From JAFAGX01 sp035623255 (lineage in GTDB: Bacteria > Acidobacteriota > Terriglobia > Terriglobales > Acidobacteriaceae), in the NCBI GenBank assembly GCA_035623255.1, contig DASPTU010000055.1, positions 30,238 to 94,237 of the forward strand: 64,000 nucleotides of DNA. Reading direction: 5' to 3'. The notes beneath the pieces were generated by a model. The model was not told where the DNA came from and made no database searches. It was given only the letters and a program-made list of their open reading frames with translations. Shown in pieces: positions 1-8,169 of this stretch (positions are counted from its first letter, which is position 1; each line of letters opens with the position of its first letter). A program made the translations under genes and the position numbers.

Positions 1-111
1 GCTGTGCTCGACGGAATTTTGCCTACGCAGATACGCCGGTTCCGGCGAAAGCTTCCGGACTCGTACTGGCCGCACTTAAAGGCAGTTGAGCCTGAGCAAT
101 TTCCCACTTGA
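1..111 (+). CDS. C-terminal tail of a gene cut by the window edge
   Basis: Frame 1 is open from the first base to a TGA at 109-111 and would encode the last 36 residues of a protein. The stretch is rich in Arg, Lys, Pro and aromatic residues (for example DGILPTQIRRFRRKLPDSYW). It has no stop before 109, which is weak evidence by itself. The bases that follow, 112-246, show no convincing gene. I do not recognise the family and the call could be wrong. Confidence 0.3.
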   Translation, partial: AVLDGILPTQIRRFRRKLPDSYWPHLKAVEPEQFPT

Positions 112-246
112 GATCGGCTAAGCGTCCCCTGGCAGTTCATAGGAAGCGGCAGGCGCACTGCCTGGGAGCTCTTCATTCCACTTATAACTTTGCTGATTCG
201 TAGCGAGGCTGGTACTCACGAAGAGTGGCTGGGACGGAATCGGAAA

Positions 247-642
247 CTATTTCCCCGTCGCGGCTCCTCTTGCCACCTCAGCGCTTGGCCACAACGCGGC
301 GATTTTCGCGACCACGTCCTGGATCGTGCGGCCGGTATCGAGATTCGCATCGACCTCGGGATGACGCTCCCCGTCGGTGTGCATCACCAGCACGCGAGTG
401 TTTTCATTCCCTTTCTTAATCATGTAGGGAAGGTGGTGGCGATCGTTCTTGCTTAAGGTTGGCCCAAGAACGACCAGGTCGTAGGCTCCCTGCCGAAGAG
501 CCTGCTCTGCGGCTTTGCGGCCCTCGGCCGTCTCGACCTTATGTCCAGCGGCTTGAAGAGATCCTGCTTGCGCGGCGAGCACCTCTGAATCGCCTTCGCA
601 ATAGAGAATTTTCAATTGTGACGACTTCGTCGAGTTCGCCAT
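247..642 (-). CDS. Receiver-like (CheY-fold) protein lacking the phosphoacceptor Asp
   Basis: A 131-residue protein that follows the receiver-domain pattern: beta-1 with acidic residues (KILYCEGDSE, residues 11-20) and the beta-3 strand YDLVVLGPTLS. In phosphorylated receivers the strand ends in Asp; here that position is Gly60 followed by Pro. It is therefore probably a pseudo-receiver that cannot take up phosphate in the normal way. I placed the start at the ATG at 642 because the longer reading frame, from GTG 834, adds 64 residues that do not fit the fold. It is divergent from the DUF2911 gene at 861. The output partner is unknown. Confidence 0.65.
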   Translation of the reverse strand: MANSTKSSQLKILYCEGDSEVLAAQAGSLQAAGHKVETAEGRKAAEQALRQGAYDLVVLGPTLSKNDRHHLPYMIKKGNENTRVLVMHTDGERHPEVDANLDTGRTIQDVVAKIAALWPSAEVARGAATGK

Positions 643-763
643 GGAGTGAGCGCCAACCTTTCTTGCCGCTCTATCACCGTAGCAATCTCGCACCGTCGGG
701 AACACGTCACTGAAGGCCAAGGCCAAGCGGTATAAAACCGCCTTCAAATCAGAGAAACGAGCC

Positions 764-791
764 TTGCCAACCCCAATGGCTGATGTATTAT
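764..791 (+). promoter_or_regulatory. Possible sigma70-type promoter for the DUF2911 gene
   Basis: TTGCCA at 764-769 and TATTAT at 786-791 are separated by 16 bp, a fair match to -35 and -10 boxes. Transcription would start near 798 and leave a leader of about 60 nt before the GTG at 861. The match is visible in the sequence; that it is used is an inference. Confidence 0.35.
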
Positions 792-860
792 CACTGTCGC
801 AATAGGTATGGCTCGACGTACAATGAGTCCGCACTAAATCGCACTGACGGAGGCACTCGC

Positions 861-1370
861 GTGCGCGTCTTGGCAGTGTGCATTTTGCTTCTGGGCCACT
901 TCACTTTCCTCAGCCGCAGCCTCGCACAACAGAGCGATTCCGATCAGAACTCCGCCACAACTTATTGCGATTTCGACGACGGGCAGGAGGTCAGCGTTCG
1001 CTATAGCAGCTCCGTTAGTTCAAAAGACGAGCCTCGTAACGGGAAGATATGGTTACCCGGAGGGGCTCCGATGACCTTGTTCACGGGCGCCACTGTCAGC
1101 CTGAACAACACGACAATTCCCAGCGGCGCCTACACGCTGTACGTTATTCCAAACAAGAAGGAGTGGACTTTGATCGTGAACAAGAACGTCACGCCGGGCG
1201 CCCCTTATGACGAACACCAGGATGTGGCGCGCGCAACTATGGATCTTGGAGAGGTCGACTCGCCGCCGAAACAACTCCAGGTCTCGTTCGCTCACACCGG
1301 ATCGAAGGTGTGCAGTATTCGTCTCTACTATGGGAAAATTGGGGCCTTTACGGACTTTACTGAAAAGTAA
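861..1370 (+). CDS. Secreted DUF2911-domain protein
   Basis: A 169-residue protein starting at GTG 861, with GGAGG about 8 nt upstream. The longer frame from ATG 783 would put 26 unrelated residues before an otherwise typical signal peptide (VLAVCILLLGHFTFLS, then a likely cut after SLAQ). The mature part has the features of the DUF2911 family: a Pro-Gly-Gly-rich opening, then IPSGAYTLYVIP, EWTLIVNK and a DLGEV segment before a final strand-rich region (LQVSFAHTG ... SIRLYYG). The family is found in several bacterial phyla including Acidobacteria and its function is unknown. The location is the periplasm or cell surface. Confidence 0.7.
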   Translation: MRVLAVCILLLGHFTFLSRSLAQQSDSDQNSATTYCDFDDGQEVSVRYSSSVSSKDEPRNGKIWLPGGAPMTLFTGATVSLNNTTIPSGAYTLYVIPNKKEWTLIVNKNVTPGAPYDEHQDVARATMDLGEVDSPPKQLQVSFAHTGSKVCSIRLYYGKIGAFTDFTEK

Positions 1371-1375
1371 TCAAC

Positions 1376-1585
1376 TTACCGCGGGTATTCTTTCACTTTT
1401 CCATCTACTGCGACCGCCACATATTTTCCGGTCTGGACATCGCGGAACTGCACTACTCGATGACCATCCCTGGCCAGCTGTCCCCATCGGCTGGGCTTGT
1501 CCGCGTTCTGCTCGATGGCTTGATACTTCCGTCCGTTCATGTCGAAAGTGAGCGTTTTAAGGCGCTGGTAGCTGGTACGCTTCAC
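1376..1585 (-). CDS. Small hypothetical protein, 69 residues
   Basis: A basic 69-residue protein starting at GTG 1585. The sequence AAGGAG lies 5 nt upstream on the minus strand, which is a better ribosome site than that of any longer start in the frame. The protein carries FDMNGRKYQAIEQNADKPSRW and a C-terminal strand-like segment (KYVAVAVDGKVKEYP). It has no signal peptide or membrane segment. It converges on the DUF2911 gene with only 5 bp between the stops. Family and function are not recognised. Confidence 0.5.
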   Translation of the reverse strand: MKRTSYQRLKTLTFDMNGRKYQAIEQNADKPSRWGQLARDGHRVVQFRDVQTGKYVAVAVDGKVKEYPR

Positions 1586-1843
1586 GGGGACTCCTTGCCT
1601 GGGAGGCTGACTGTTCCCTGGCTGCCATCTGCTCTGCAACGGAGCTCATCAAGTCGAGATCAAGCACATTTACCACCCTGAGGTGGAATTCGCGTGATGC
1701 GGACGCAACAGTAATCCCAAATGCGCCCGCAACATTATCGCGCATCCCACCGTTAGTATCGCTGGTTCTTATCAACGAAGGTTCGTTTGCGTCTCTGACG
1801 GGTCCCATGTTGGAATGCAAATTAGCAAGCGCTGGGAGCAACA

Positions 1844-2401
1844 ATGGCTCATCGTGTGTGCCCGTGGTGGCTGGGGTATTTCTTGCTGAATCCGTTTCGC
1901 CGGATCGGACAGAACCCCCAAAAGCTTCTTGCTGCTCACGTTCGGAATGGTATGACGGTACTAGAGCCGGGACCCGGCATGGGGTTCTTCACACTGGAGC
2001 TGTTGCGAATGGTCGGCGATAAAGGCCGTGTCATCGCGATTGACATTCAGCCGAAGATGTTGGCCAAGCTAAAGCAGCGCGCAACGAAGGCTGGCCTTGC
2101 GGATCGACTGGATGCGCGCCTAGCTTGTGCAGATTCGATGGGCATTACCGACCTGCGTGGTTCAGTGGACTTTGTTTTGGCATTCGCCGTGGTCCACGAG
2201 TTTCCAGATGCGGCATGTTTCTTTTCCGAAGTCGCAATGTCTTCGAAATCCGGAGCTGCGCTTCTTCTGGCTGAACCCAGTGGTCACGTGAAAGCTGCGG
2301 AATTCGAAAGGGAGCTCCAAGCTGCGAGCCAGGCCGGCTACATGGTGGCCAGTCGCCCGGACATTTCCCGAAGTTATGCAGCGCTGCTGAAGAAAGTTTA
2401 G
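1844..2401 (+). CDS. SAM-dependent class I methyltransferase
   Basis: A 185-residue protein whose motif I (TVLEPGPGMGFFTLEL, near residues 38-53) and the acidic end of beta-2 (VIAIDIQPKML) form the S-adenosylmethionine pocket. Motif II-like FVLAFAVVHEFPD follows, so the fold is a Rossmann methyltransferase (Methyltransf_25/31 type). The start at ATG 1844 has GGGAG 5 nt upstream. The substrate cannot be told from the sequence. The N-terminal CPWWLGYFLLNPFRR segment is common in a clade of small uncharacterised methyltransferases. There is no clear operon partner. Confidence 0.8.
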   Translation: MAHRVCPWWLGYFLLNPFRRIGQNPQKLLAAHVRNGMTVLEPGPGMGFFTLELLRMVGDKGRVIAIDIQPKMLAKLKQRATKAGLADRLDARLACADSMGITDLRGSVDFVLAFAVVHEFPDAACFFSEVAMSSKSGAALLLAEPSGHVKAAEFERELQAASQAGYMVASRPDISRSYAALLKKV

Positions 2402-2531
2402 AACCCGGGCCCAAGGACGAGATCCGGGACGATTTTCTTACCATCATCCCACTTTGGGTAGCAGCCCGCCCAACCGCCTTTACCCAGGGGTGAATTCACG
2501 CCTAAACAGGAGCTGTTCATCCCACCTGTTT

Positions 2532-2557
2532 ACTACCTTGATTCGTATCAAGGGTGG
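2532..2557. other. Hairpin between methyltransferase and parB
   Basis: CCTTGAT (2536-2542) and ATCAAGG (2547-2553) form a perfect 7-bp stem with a TCGT loop between the convergent methyltransferase gene and parB. Neither side is followed by a run of T, so it is not a classical rho-independent terminator. It may still mark the 3' ends of the two transcripts. Confidence 0.3.
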
Positions 2558-2573
2558 TTCTGGACAGTGACAC

Positions 2574-3557
2574 TTAGCCTTTCCCTTGCAGCATTTCTAC
2601 CACTCGATCGAAATCCTCGAGGCTGCCGTATTCGATCACGATTTTCCCTTTTCCTTTGCGATCGTTAATTCGTACTCTGCATCCCAAGACCTGTTCCAGC
2701 TCGGTCTGGATCGCTCTTACATTGGGATCCTGCCATCGTGCCCCGTTTTCTTTCTCAGGCGCGGAGTCACCCGGAAGGTTCGCATAATCGACAAGCGCCG
2801 TTAGCTGCGCCACTGACAGCTGTTTTTCAACCGCCTCTTTCGCGAAGTGTGGAATGCTTTCCGGGTTTGTCAGCTGCAGCAACACGCGCGCTTCGCTGAA
2901 ATCCAGCTTGCCGGCCGCAAGGAGTTCCTGAACCTCGGATGGAAGCTTCAGCAGGCGCATGTAATTCGAGACCGACTCGCGCGAGCAGCCGGTCTTCTGT
3001 CCGATCTGCTCCTGGGTGAGACCGAAGTCGCGGCTGAGGCGCGCAAACGCCTGGGCTTGCTCCAGGCAGTTCAAGTCCTGGCGTTGCAGGTTCTCGACAA
3101 TGGTCATCTCCGCGGCTTGCTCGTTGGAGACCTGCCGCACGATCGCCGGAATCATCGTCTCACCTGCCAGTTTGGCAGCGCGGCAGCGCCGTTCACCAAG
3201 AATCAGTGTGTACCGCCCGGAGGACGATGGGCGCACCACAATCGGCTGCACAATGCCGTTGGCGTGAATGGATTCCGCCAGTTCCTCAAGCGCCTTTTGA
3301 TCAAAGTTTCGACGCGTCTGATAGGGGTTCTCGTCGATCTGGTCTAAAGCAATGCGGGAAACTATATCGGCGGGCTGCGCAGCGCGACTCGCTGGCCCCG
3401 AGCTTCCTATTGTAGTCACCGGAACACTCGGCGGCACAACAGCGGGGTTCGCCGCTCCCATTACGACTGTCGGCTTTGCGGGCAGCAGGGAATCCAAGCC
3501 CCGCCCAAGAGCTCTGCGCTTTTCCGAGGCTTTGTCTGCGCTTATTACGTTATCCAT
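2574..3557 (-). CDS. parB: Chromosome-partitioning protein ParB
   Basis: ParB binds parS sites, loads onto DNA as a CTP-dependent clamp and spreads to build the partition complex that ParA moves. This 327-residue protein has all the parts: an N-terminal RRALGRGLDSLL motif (residues 14-25) of the kind that stimulates ParA, the CTP-binding LGERRCRAAK segment near residue 118, a helix-turn-helix (GLTQEQIGQKTGCSRESVSN), and a C-terminal dimerisation domain ending EDFDRVVEMLQG. I chose ATG 3557, with GGAG 6 nt upstream, over ATG 3569, which has no ribosome site. The gene follows parA by 27 bp, and two parS sites lie just upstream of parA. Confidence 0.95.
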   Translation of the reverse strand: MDNVISADKASEKRRALGRGLDSLLPAKPTVVMGAANPAVVPPSVPVTTIGSSGPASRAAQPADIVSRIALDQIDENPYQTRRNFDQKALEELAESIHANGIVQPIVVRPSSSGRYTLILGERRCRAAKLAGETMIPAIVRQVSNEQAAEMTIVENLQRQDLNCLEQAQAFARLSRDFGLTQEQIGQKTGCSRESVSNYMRLLKLPSEVQELLAAGKLDFSEARVLLQLTNPESIPHFAKEAVEKQLSVAQLTALVDYANLPGDSAPEKENGARWQDPNVRAIQTELEQVLGCRVRINDRKGKGKIVIEYGSLEDFDRVVEMLQGKG

Positions 3558-3584
3558 CCCACTCTCCATTTCTATTGTGATCTG

Positions 3585-4475
3585 TTATCGATCCTGAATA
3601 TTGATCGTGACTAATTTATTCCGCTCGGTAATCCATCGTTTCCAGCGTGGAGCATTGACGACCTGCTTTTCTTCCACCGGCTCGGACATTTCAACCGGGA
3701 TCTGCGGCAGAAGGCCGCTGCGCTCCAGGACTTCTTTCGCCAACTGGATGTAGCTTTCTGCGCCGCGCGACCGAGGGTCATAGATGAGTGCCGGCTTGCC
3801 GTGGCTGGGTGCTTCGGCCAGACGAACGTTGCGAGGGATTGTCGTCTTGCACAATTTGTCACCGAAATATCGACTCAATTCCGCCGTCACCTGCTGTGCC
3901 AGGTTCGTGCGGTCATCGAACATGGTAAGAACCACGCCTTCGATTGTGAGATCAGGATTCAGTCCACCGCGAATTCGCTCAACTGTGTCGAGAAGTTCCG
4001 ACACCCCTTCCAGCGCGAAGTATTCGGCCTGCATCGGAATCAGCACTGCATCCGCGGCGACCAGTGCGTTCAATGTAAGCAAGTCGAGTGCCGGCGGGCA
4101 ATCGAGAATGATGTAGCGAAAATGATCGCGCAACGGTGCAAGCGCGTCGCGCAAACGAAATTCGCGGCGCTCGGCATCCACCAATTCGATGTTGGCCCCG
4201 ATGAGATTCTTGTGCGCAGGAAGCAGCCACAGTTGCTCCAGTTCCGTCTTTTGCAGCGCCTGCTCCGCTGAAGCAAGGCCCATCAAGACGTGGTAGGTGG
4301 AGATACGCTCTGTATGTTTGACGAAACCGAGGCCACTGCTGGTGTTCGACTGAGGATCACAATCTACGAGCAGCGTATTGAGTTCTGCCGCCGCGATCGA
4401 AGAGGCCAGATTAATGGCGGTAGTAGTCTTGCCTACGCCGCCCTTCTGGTTGGCTACAGCGAGAACGCGTCCCAT
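3585..4475 (-). CDS. parA: Chromosome-partitioning ATPase ParA
   Basis: ParA is the Walker-type ATPase that segregates ParB-parS complexes over the nucleoid. The deviant Walker A motif KGGVGKTTTA (Lys11 and Lys16), LVDCDPQ and the later YIILDCPPALD and LIPMQAEYFALEG motifs are all visible in this 296-residue protein. The C-terminus runs about 30-40 residues beyond a typical chromosomal ParA (segment from VEMSEPVEEKQ to the end) and is polar; its role is unknown. parA and parB form an operon that probably starts in the parS-containing region at 4476-4831, so ParB spreading could repress it. Confidence 0.95.
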   Translation of the reverse strand: MGRVLAVANQKGGVGKTTTAINLASSIAAAELNTLLVDCDPQSNTSSGLGFVKHTERISTYHVLMGLASAEQALQKTELEQLWLLPAHKNLIGANIELVDAERREFRLRDALAPLRDHFRYIILDCPPALDLLTLNALVAADAVLIPMQAEYFALEGVSELLDTVERIRGGLNPDLTIEGVVLTMFDDRTNLAQQVTAELSRYFGDKLCKTTIPRNVRLAEAPSHGKPALIYDPRSRGAESYIQLAKEVLERSGLLPQIPVEMSEPVEEKQVVNAPRWKRWITERNKLVTINIQDR

Positions 4476-4622
4476 TCAGTTGTTGGAGAACGCCGAGATG
4501 TTCGCAGCATAGTGCCAATTGCTGTGCATTGCAATGACGGAATTCGGTGCAGGTGATGAGTGAACACACATAAAGCGGAATTAGTGAGTTGGAAGATTTT
4601 TCATCGCCTGTTTCCACAGCGT

Positions 4623-4638
4623 TGTTCCACGTGGAACA
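4623..4638. promoter_or_regulatory. parS site 1
   Basis: TGTTCCACGTGGAACA is a perfect 16-bp palindrome and a known variant of the near-universal bacterial parS motif bound by ParB. It lies 148 bp upstream of parA. Confidence 0.92.
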
Positions 4639-4659
4639 TTTCTGATGACGAAGAGCGGA

Positions 4660-4675
4660 TGTTCCACGTGGAACA
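4660..4675. promoter_or_regulatory. parS site 2
   Basis: A second exact copy of the 16-bp palindrome, 37 bp centre to centre from the first (about 3.5 helical turns). The 356-bp stretch 4476-4831 between parA and rsmG holds both sites and no gene that I can support. Confidence 0.92.
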
Positions 4676-4831
4676 TTTCAATGATCCGTCCGGAGCACGT
4701 CAGTACGAAGCACGTTGAGATCTAGCTCCGGCTTCCCACTCTCGCATCCTGCGGGGCGAACCTGTGATTGACTGCAGCAGAGGAAGCCTGATCCCATGCA
4801 GCCTGCGTCCCACCATTTACGAACTCGATAC

Positions 4832-5569
4832 TTAATCAACTTGATTCCTATTCGTTGGTCGCGCACCTCCGATCATGAGCACCCGGCTAGATGACAACGG
4901 AATTGGTATCGGACTGGCCCAGCTGAACGTCGGCACGAGTTCCTCGGTTTGGCTGACCTGGGACTCACCAATCAACAGCACAAGCCTGCCTTCAGGAGCA
5001 ACCAGGCGCATGGCGGTGCGGAGTGAGTTCTCGAAGCGCTCGACCGCACGCAGCGTCACCGTCTCTGCCTGTCCGGCGAACCCCTGAGCCCGAGCGGAGA
5101 ACACAACGGCAGATTTCAGCGCAAGCTTACGGATCGCTTCGCGCAGGAATGTGGCCTTTTTTTGATTCGATTCAATCAACGTAAGCTCGATTTGCGTCGC
5201 CCAGATTTTGATTGGCAGACCTGGGAATCCCGCACCCGAGCCGAAATCCATGAGTCGCGGACCGGTCAGCCCGTCTTTTGCTCGAGCGTACGGTTGTCCC
5301 GACGGTATGGAAGGGAACAGGTGTCGTGCCGCGAACAGAGACTCCCCAAAGTGGCGGGTCACGATTTGTTCCGGCTCTCTGACCGCTGTTAGATTCACGC
5401 GATCATTCCAATGCAACAGCAGATCAAGATAAGCCGAAGTCTGCTGTAGCTGGACTTCGCTGAGAATCGCAGATTCTCGCGGCCTGCGATCATGTTCGAG
5501 TGCTGAATCTGTAGTGGTGGGAGCTGCAAGAAAAGGCTGCAGGAGTTCAGCAATTCGATCAAAATCCAT
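4832..5569 (-). CDS. rsmG: 16S rRNA (guanine-527-N7)-methyltransferase RsmG
   Basis: RsmG (GidB) methylates N7 of G527 in 16S rRNA; loss of it gives low-level streptomycin resistance in several bacteria. The 245-residue protein has LLLHWNDRVNLTAVRE and the RHFGESL segment typical of the family, then the SAM-binding motif LMDFGSGAGFPGLPIKI and LTLIESNQKKATFLRE. It also has the VTLRAVERF segment. I chose ATG 5569 over the upstream TTG 5590; neither has a strong ribosome site. Its place beside parAB matches the rsmG-parA-parB order seen near many replication origins, but mnmG is not present here. Confidence 0.92.
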   Translation of the reverse strand: MDFDRIAELLQPFLAAPTTTDSALEHDRRPRESAILSEVQLQQTSAYLDLLLHWNDRVNLTAVREPEQIVTRHFGESLFAARHLFPSIPSGQPYARAKDGLTGPRLMDFGSGAGFPGLPIKIWATQIELTLIESNQKKATFLREAIRKLALKSAVVFSARAQGFAGQAETVTLRAVERFENSLRTAMRLVAPEGRLVLLIGESQVSQTEELVPTFSWASPIPIPLSSSRVLMIGGARPTNRNQVD

Positions 5570-5727
5570 GAGATTTGTCGCCAGGCACAATTTTTGGCCG
5601 GTCGAGGGTATTCAATCACATTGCAGGGGAGAGTAGCGATAAAGCCATGGAAAACATGATGCGGTGTCGCGATCAGGTTTAACTCTCGCCGACTCGCGTT
5701 GAGTCGTGATCCTGCAATGTCGCCGGA

Positions 5728-8169
5728 TCACCGGTCTCGGTTCGGGCTTGACCGGCGAGCGCGGGCCTTACGGTAATCGTCGGCAGTTGTTCGATAGCAC
5801 GGCAAACTGCTCTGCCCTCGGTTCGAGGACTTCGCGTTAAGTAAATCTCGATCACTCCGCGGCCAGGCTCTCGTTGACGCCTCTACCTCGTCTACCGCCG
5901 CGTCGCAGCTCGGGTCTCGTGTAGCGCGAAGATTCTCGATGGGCGGGTAATTCGGACCGTAGTCCGAAAGCCTCGGTTGGTAGGGAAGAAAGTCGTAAAC
6001 AAGCTTGATCAGCCGCGATTGATGCCGTGTAACCCGCTCCTCGGCAATGAATACTTCGTAGCTTAAAAAATACGACGAAGCGGGTAGAACCAACGCTGGT
6101 CCAATGAAGTTCACATTGAGCACTTTCGCGTCAGGGAATTTTGGGTCAGGAGCTTCGTCAGGCCTGGGTAGAGTTTGTCGCGTGTCGGAAGTGAGTTCCC
6201 CTGGAAGAAAGCCGCCAGGCAGGCTGCTGGCGAGCGTGCTTGCCCCGCTTGTCTTCACATTGGTTGGAGCCGCGATAGCGGGCAGAGGCATTTGCGTCCC
6301 TGCGGTGGCCGTCGAGCCTCGGCTGTAGCCACTTCCGAGCAAACTGGCAGAAGGCGCAGGAGGCACCGCTGCAATGGCCATCGTGGTTCCACTGGATGCG
6401 CCATAACTGCCGGCACGCTGAACCACGGGAGCAGGTGGCACCACCCGCACGGAGCCGCCCGAAAACGAACTGCCAGCTCGGGCTCCCGAGCGAGAGACGC
6501 CTCCAGTGATTGATGGCGGAGGGGGTACGACATTAGCGCCCTTACCGCCAAGAAAGGTGCTGCCATAGCTTCTTGCAATTTGAACCGTAGGCGCAGGCGG
6601 TACGACATGAAGGCTGCCACTTCCTAGAGAAGCAGGGCGTAACCCAGATCGATCGAGACCATTGACCGCCGGTGCCGGCGGTACGACATGCACATTGCCA
6701 TTCCCTAGAGAACCAGCGCGTAACCCAGATCGGTCGAGACCAGTGACCGTAGGCGCAGGCGGTACGACATGAAAGCCGCCACTTCCTGAAGAAGCAGGGC
6801 GTAACCCAGATCGATCGAGACCATTGACCGACGGCGCGGGCGGCACAACATGCACATTGCCATTCCCTAGAGAACCAGCGCGTAGCCCGCTTCGCTCAAG
6901 ACCGTTGAGCGATGGCATCGGTGGTACGACTGCAGCTTCCGTGCTGACAAGAGTAGATCGCATTGTGCTCAACGTCAGCCCTCCCTCGCGGAACCGCACC
7001 TGGGGCGCTGGCGCGACGACTTGCAATTGGCCAATACTGATCTTGCCGCGCGTGTGGATCGACTCCGATACGGACGGCGCCGGCCGAACTACCGCTGGTG
7101 TGGCGAGTGCTGGTGCCGATGTTCGCGCCATTCCGGAGACTTCCGGCGGTGGCGCAACCGCGGTCGCGTCAAGCGCGGGGGTGGTCAGTTGAGTTCGTGT
7201 AGCCGCTGCAGCTGGAGCTACAGGCAGCGGGGTGTTCGCCGCGATCAAGCGGACCAGGCGAAGGTCACCTTTGAGGCTGAGGTTAGGAGGCGCTGGCGAA
7301 ATCTGGGCCCGGCTGACCGATGCCCGCCGCACCACAAGGGCCTCCTGTTTCGTAAAAGCGAATGCTGGCCGGGAGCGTGGCGTGACGACTTCCTTGCCGT
7401 TCCTTACCGGTTGATATTCGGCGGGAAGATAATAAACCACGTCTGATTTGTTAAACCCATTCTGGGTGACGAGCCGCGGCTGGGAAATTCCAAATTTCAG
7501 AAGGGCCACCATCGCGATCAGCATCATTCCGTGCAGCAGTACGGAGTGACCAAATCGTTGCCAAGGCAGTGGCGATGGCACAAAGACATCTGGCCAGAAT
7601 CGCGCCGGCCGCGAGGTCAGCTTCAAGGGGGCAAGCCGCGGAGGGAACAAAATGTCACTCAGGTTTTCCCAGAAGACGCGGTGCGCCGGTTCCATCTCAA
7701 TCAGCAGCTTCGGCGGCGGTGTGGGCTTGACTAAAGTTGTCGTAGCGAGCACGTTGTCCGCGAGTTGCTGGACGAGCGCCAGATCGCCGTCATGAAAAGC
7801 GAATCGCTGGGAAGAGAAAACTTCCAGCAGGCCGACTACCTCGCCGTGCCAGGGAATCGGCGCCGCCAGAATGGAGCGAATTCCGAGGCGGCGGCAGACC
7901 TTCGCATCAACGCGCGGATCGCTGTCGGAGTCTTCGCAGAGCAGGGCCTTGCAGCTGCGGACACACTCTCCCGAAAAACCAGTGCTTGTATCCAGCCGGG
8001 CGCCCAACGCCGGGGCGTTGTTGCCTACGCTGGCCCGGCAAATCATCGAACCCTGATGAGCCAGCGCGATTGCAGCGGCATCGCCGCGCGTGAGCGCTTG
8101 AGCGCGTTCCGTGAGAGATTGGAGAGCGACCTTCATGTGCGGATGGTCGCCATGGGGGAGAAGATGCAT
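5728..8169 (-). CDS. GAF-domain membrane protein with tandem 27-residue VVPPAP repeats
   Basis: An 813-residue protein. Residues about 17-145 form a GAF-type sensor domain (SMICRASVG, TGFSGECVRSCKALLCED, RSILAAPIPWHGEVVGLLEV). One membrane helix follows at about 207-229 (SVLLHGMMLIAMVALLKFG), then a Pro/Ala-rich linker. Residues about 414-625 hold eight imperfect repeats, each opening with VVPPAP or a variant; the first four are 27 residues long and alternate between two types. A conserved-looking tail (FLSYEVFIAEERVTRHQS, YDFLPYQPRLSDYGPNYPP) ends the protein. The start ATG 8169 has GAGG upstream. The architecture suggests a cytoplasmic GAF sensor joined through the membrane to an extended periplasmic arm, like a TonB or GspC-type linker. 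The function is unknown. Confidence 0.7.
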   Translation of the reverse strand: MHLLPHGDHPHMKVALQSLTERAQALTRGDAAAIALAHQGSMICRASVGNNAPALGARLDTSTGFSGECVRSCKALLCEDSDSDPRVDAKVCRRLGIRSILAAPIPWHGEVVGLLEVFSSQRFAFHDGDLALVQQLADNVLATTTLVKPTPPPKLLIEMEPAHRVFWENLSDILFPPRLAPLKLTSRPARFWPDVFVPSPLPWQRFGHSVLLHGMMLIAMVALLKFGISQPRLVTQNGFNKSDVVYYLPAEYQPVRNGKEVVTPRSRPAFAFTKQEALVVRRASVSRAQISPAPPNLSLKGDLRLVRLIAANTPLPVAPAAAATRTQLTTPALDATAVAPPPEVSGMARTSAPALATPAVVRPAPSVSESIHTRGKISIGQLQVVAPAPQVRFREGGLTLSTMRSTLVSTEAAVVPPMPSLNGLERSGLRAGSLGNGNVHVVPPAPSVNGLDRSGLRPASSGSGGFHVVPPAPTVTGLDRSGLRAGSLGNGNVHVVPPAPAVNGLDRSGLRPASLGSGSLHVVPPAPTVQIARSYGSTFLGGKGANVVPPPPSITGGVSRSGARAGSSFSGGSVRVVPPAPVVQRAGSYGASSGTTMAIAAVPPAPSASLLGSGYSRGSTATAGTQMPLPAIAAPTNVKTSGASTLASSLPGGFLPGELTSDTRQTLPRPDEAPDPKFPDAKVLNVNFIGPALVLPASSYFLSYEVFIAEERVTRHQSRLIKLVYDFLPYQPRLSDYGPNYPPIENLRATRDPSCDAAVDEVEASTRAWPRSDRDLLNAKSSNRGQSSLPCYRTTADDYRKARARRSSPNRDR
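6290..6950 (-). repeat. Coding tandem repeat, 81-bp unit with 162-bp higher-order period
   Basis: Inside the GAF/repeat gene, 81-bp units run head to tail. Alternate units are closest: the 80-bp stretch 6587-6666 matches 6749-6828 with four differences that I count, exactly 162 bp apart. The intervening units share a long identical core around 6689-6725 and 6851-6887. The pattern implies duplication of a two-unit block after the units had diverged. Confidence 0.85.

Noticed and set aside
1557..1844. A 95-residue minus-strand frame upstream of the 69-aa gene
   Set aside because: It overlaps the better supported small gene by 28 bp, its start has no ribosome site and it shows no family pattern.
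2536..2553. Rho-independent terminator between methyltransferase and parB
   Set aside because: The stem is perfect but neither strand has a following U-run, so it is listed only as a hairpin.
5728..5900. Possible frameshift near the 3' end of the GAF/repeat gene
   Set aside because: The tail (LPCYRTTADDYRKAR and upstream Ser/Arg-rich segment) still reads as plausible protein in the same frame and no other frame gives a better continuation.
6587..6900. Possible CRISPR array, because of regularly spaced repeats
   Set aside because: The repeats are continuous, lie in phase in a long coding frame, and have no unique spacers or cas genes nearby.
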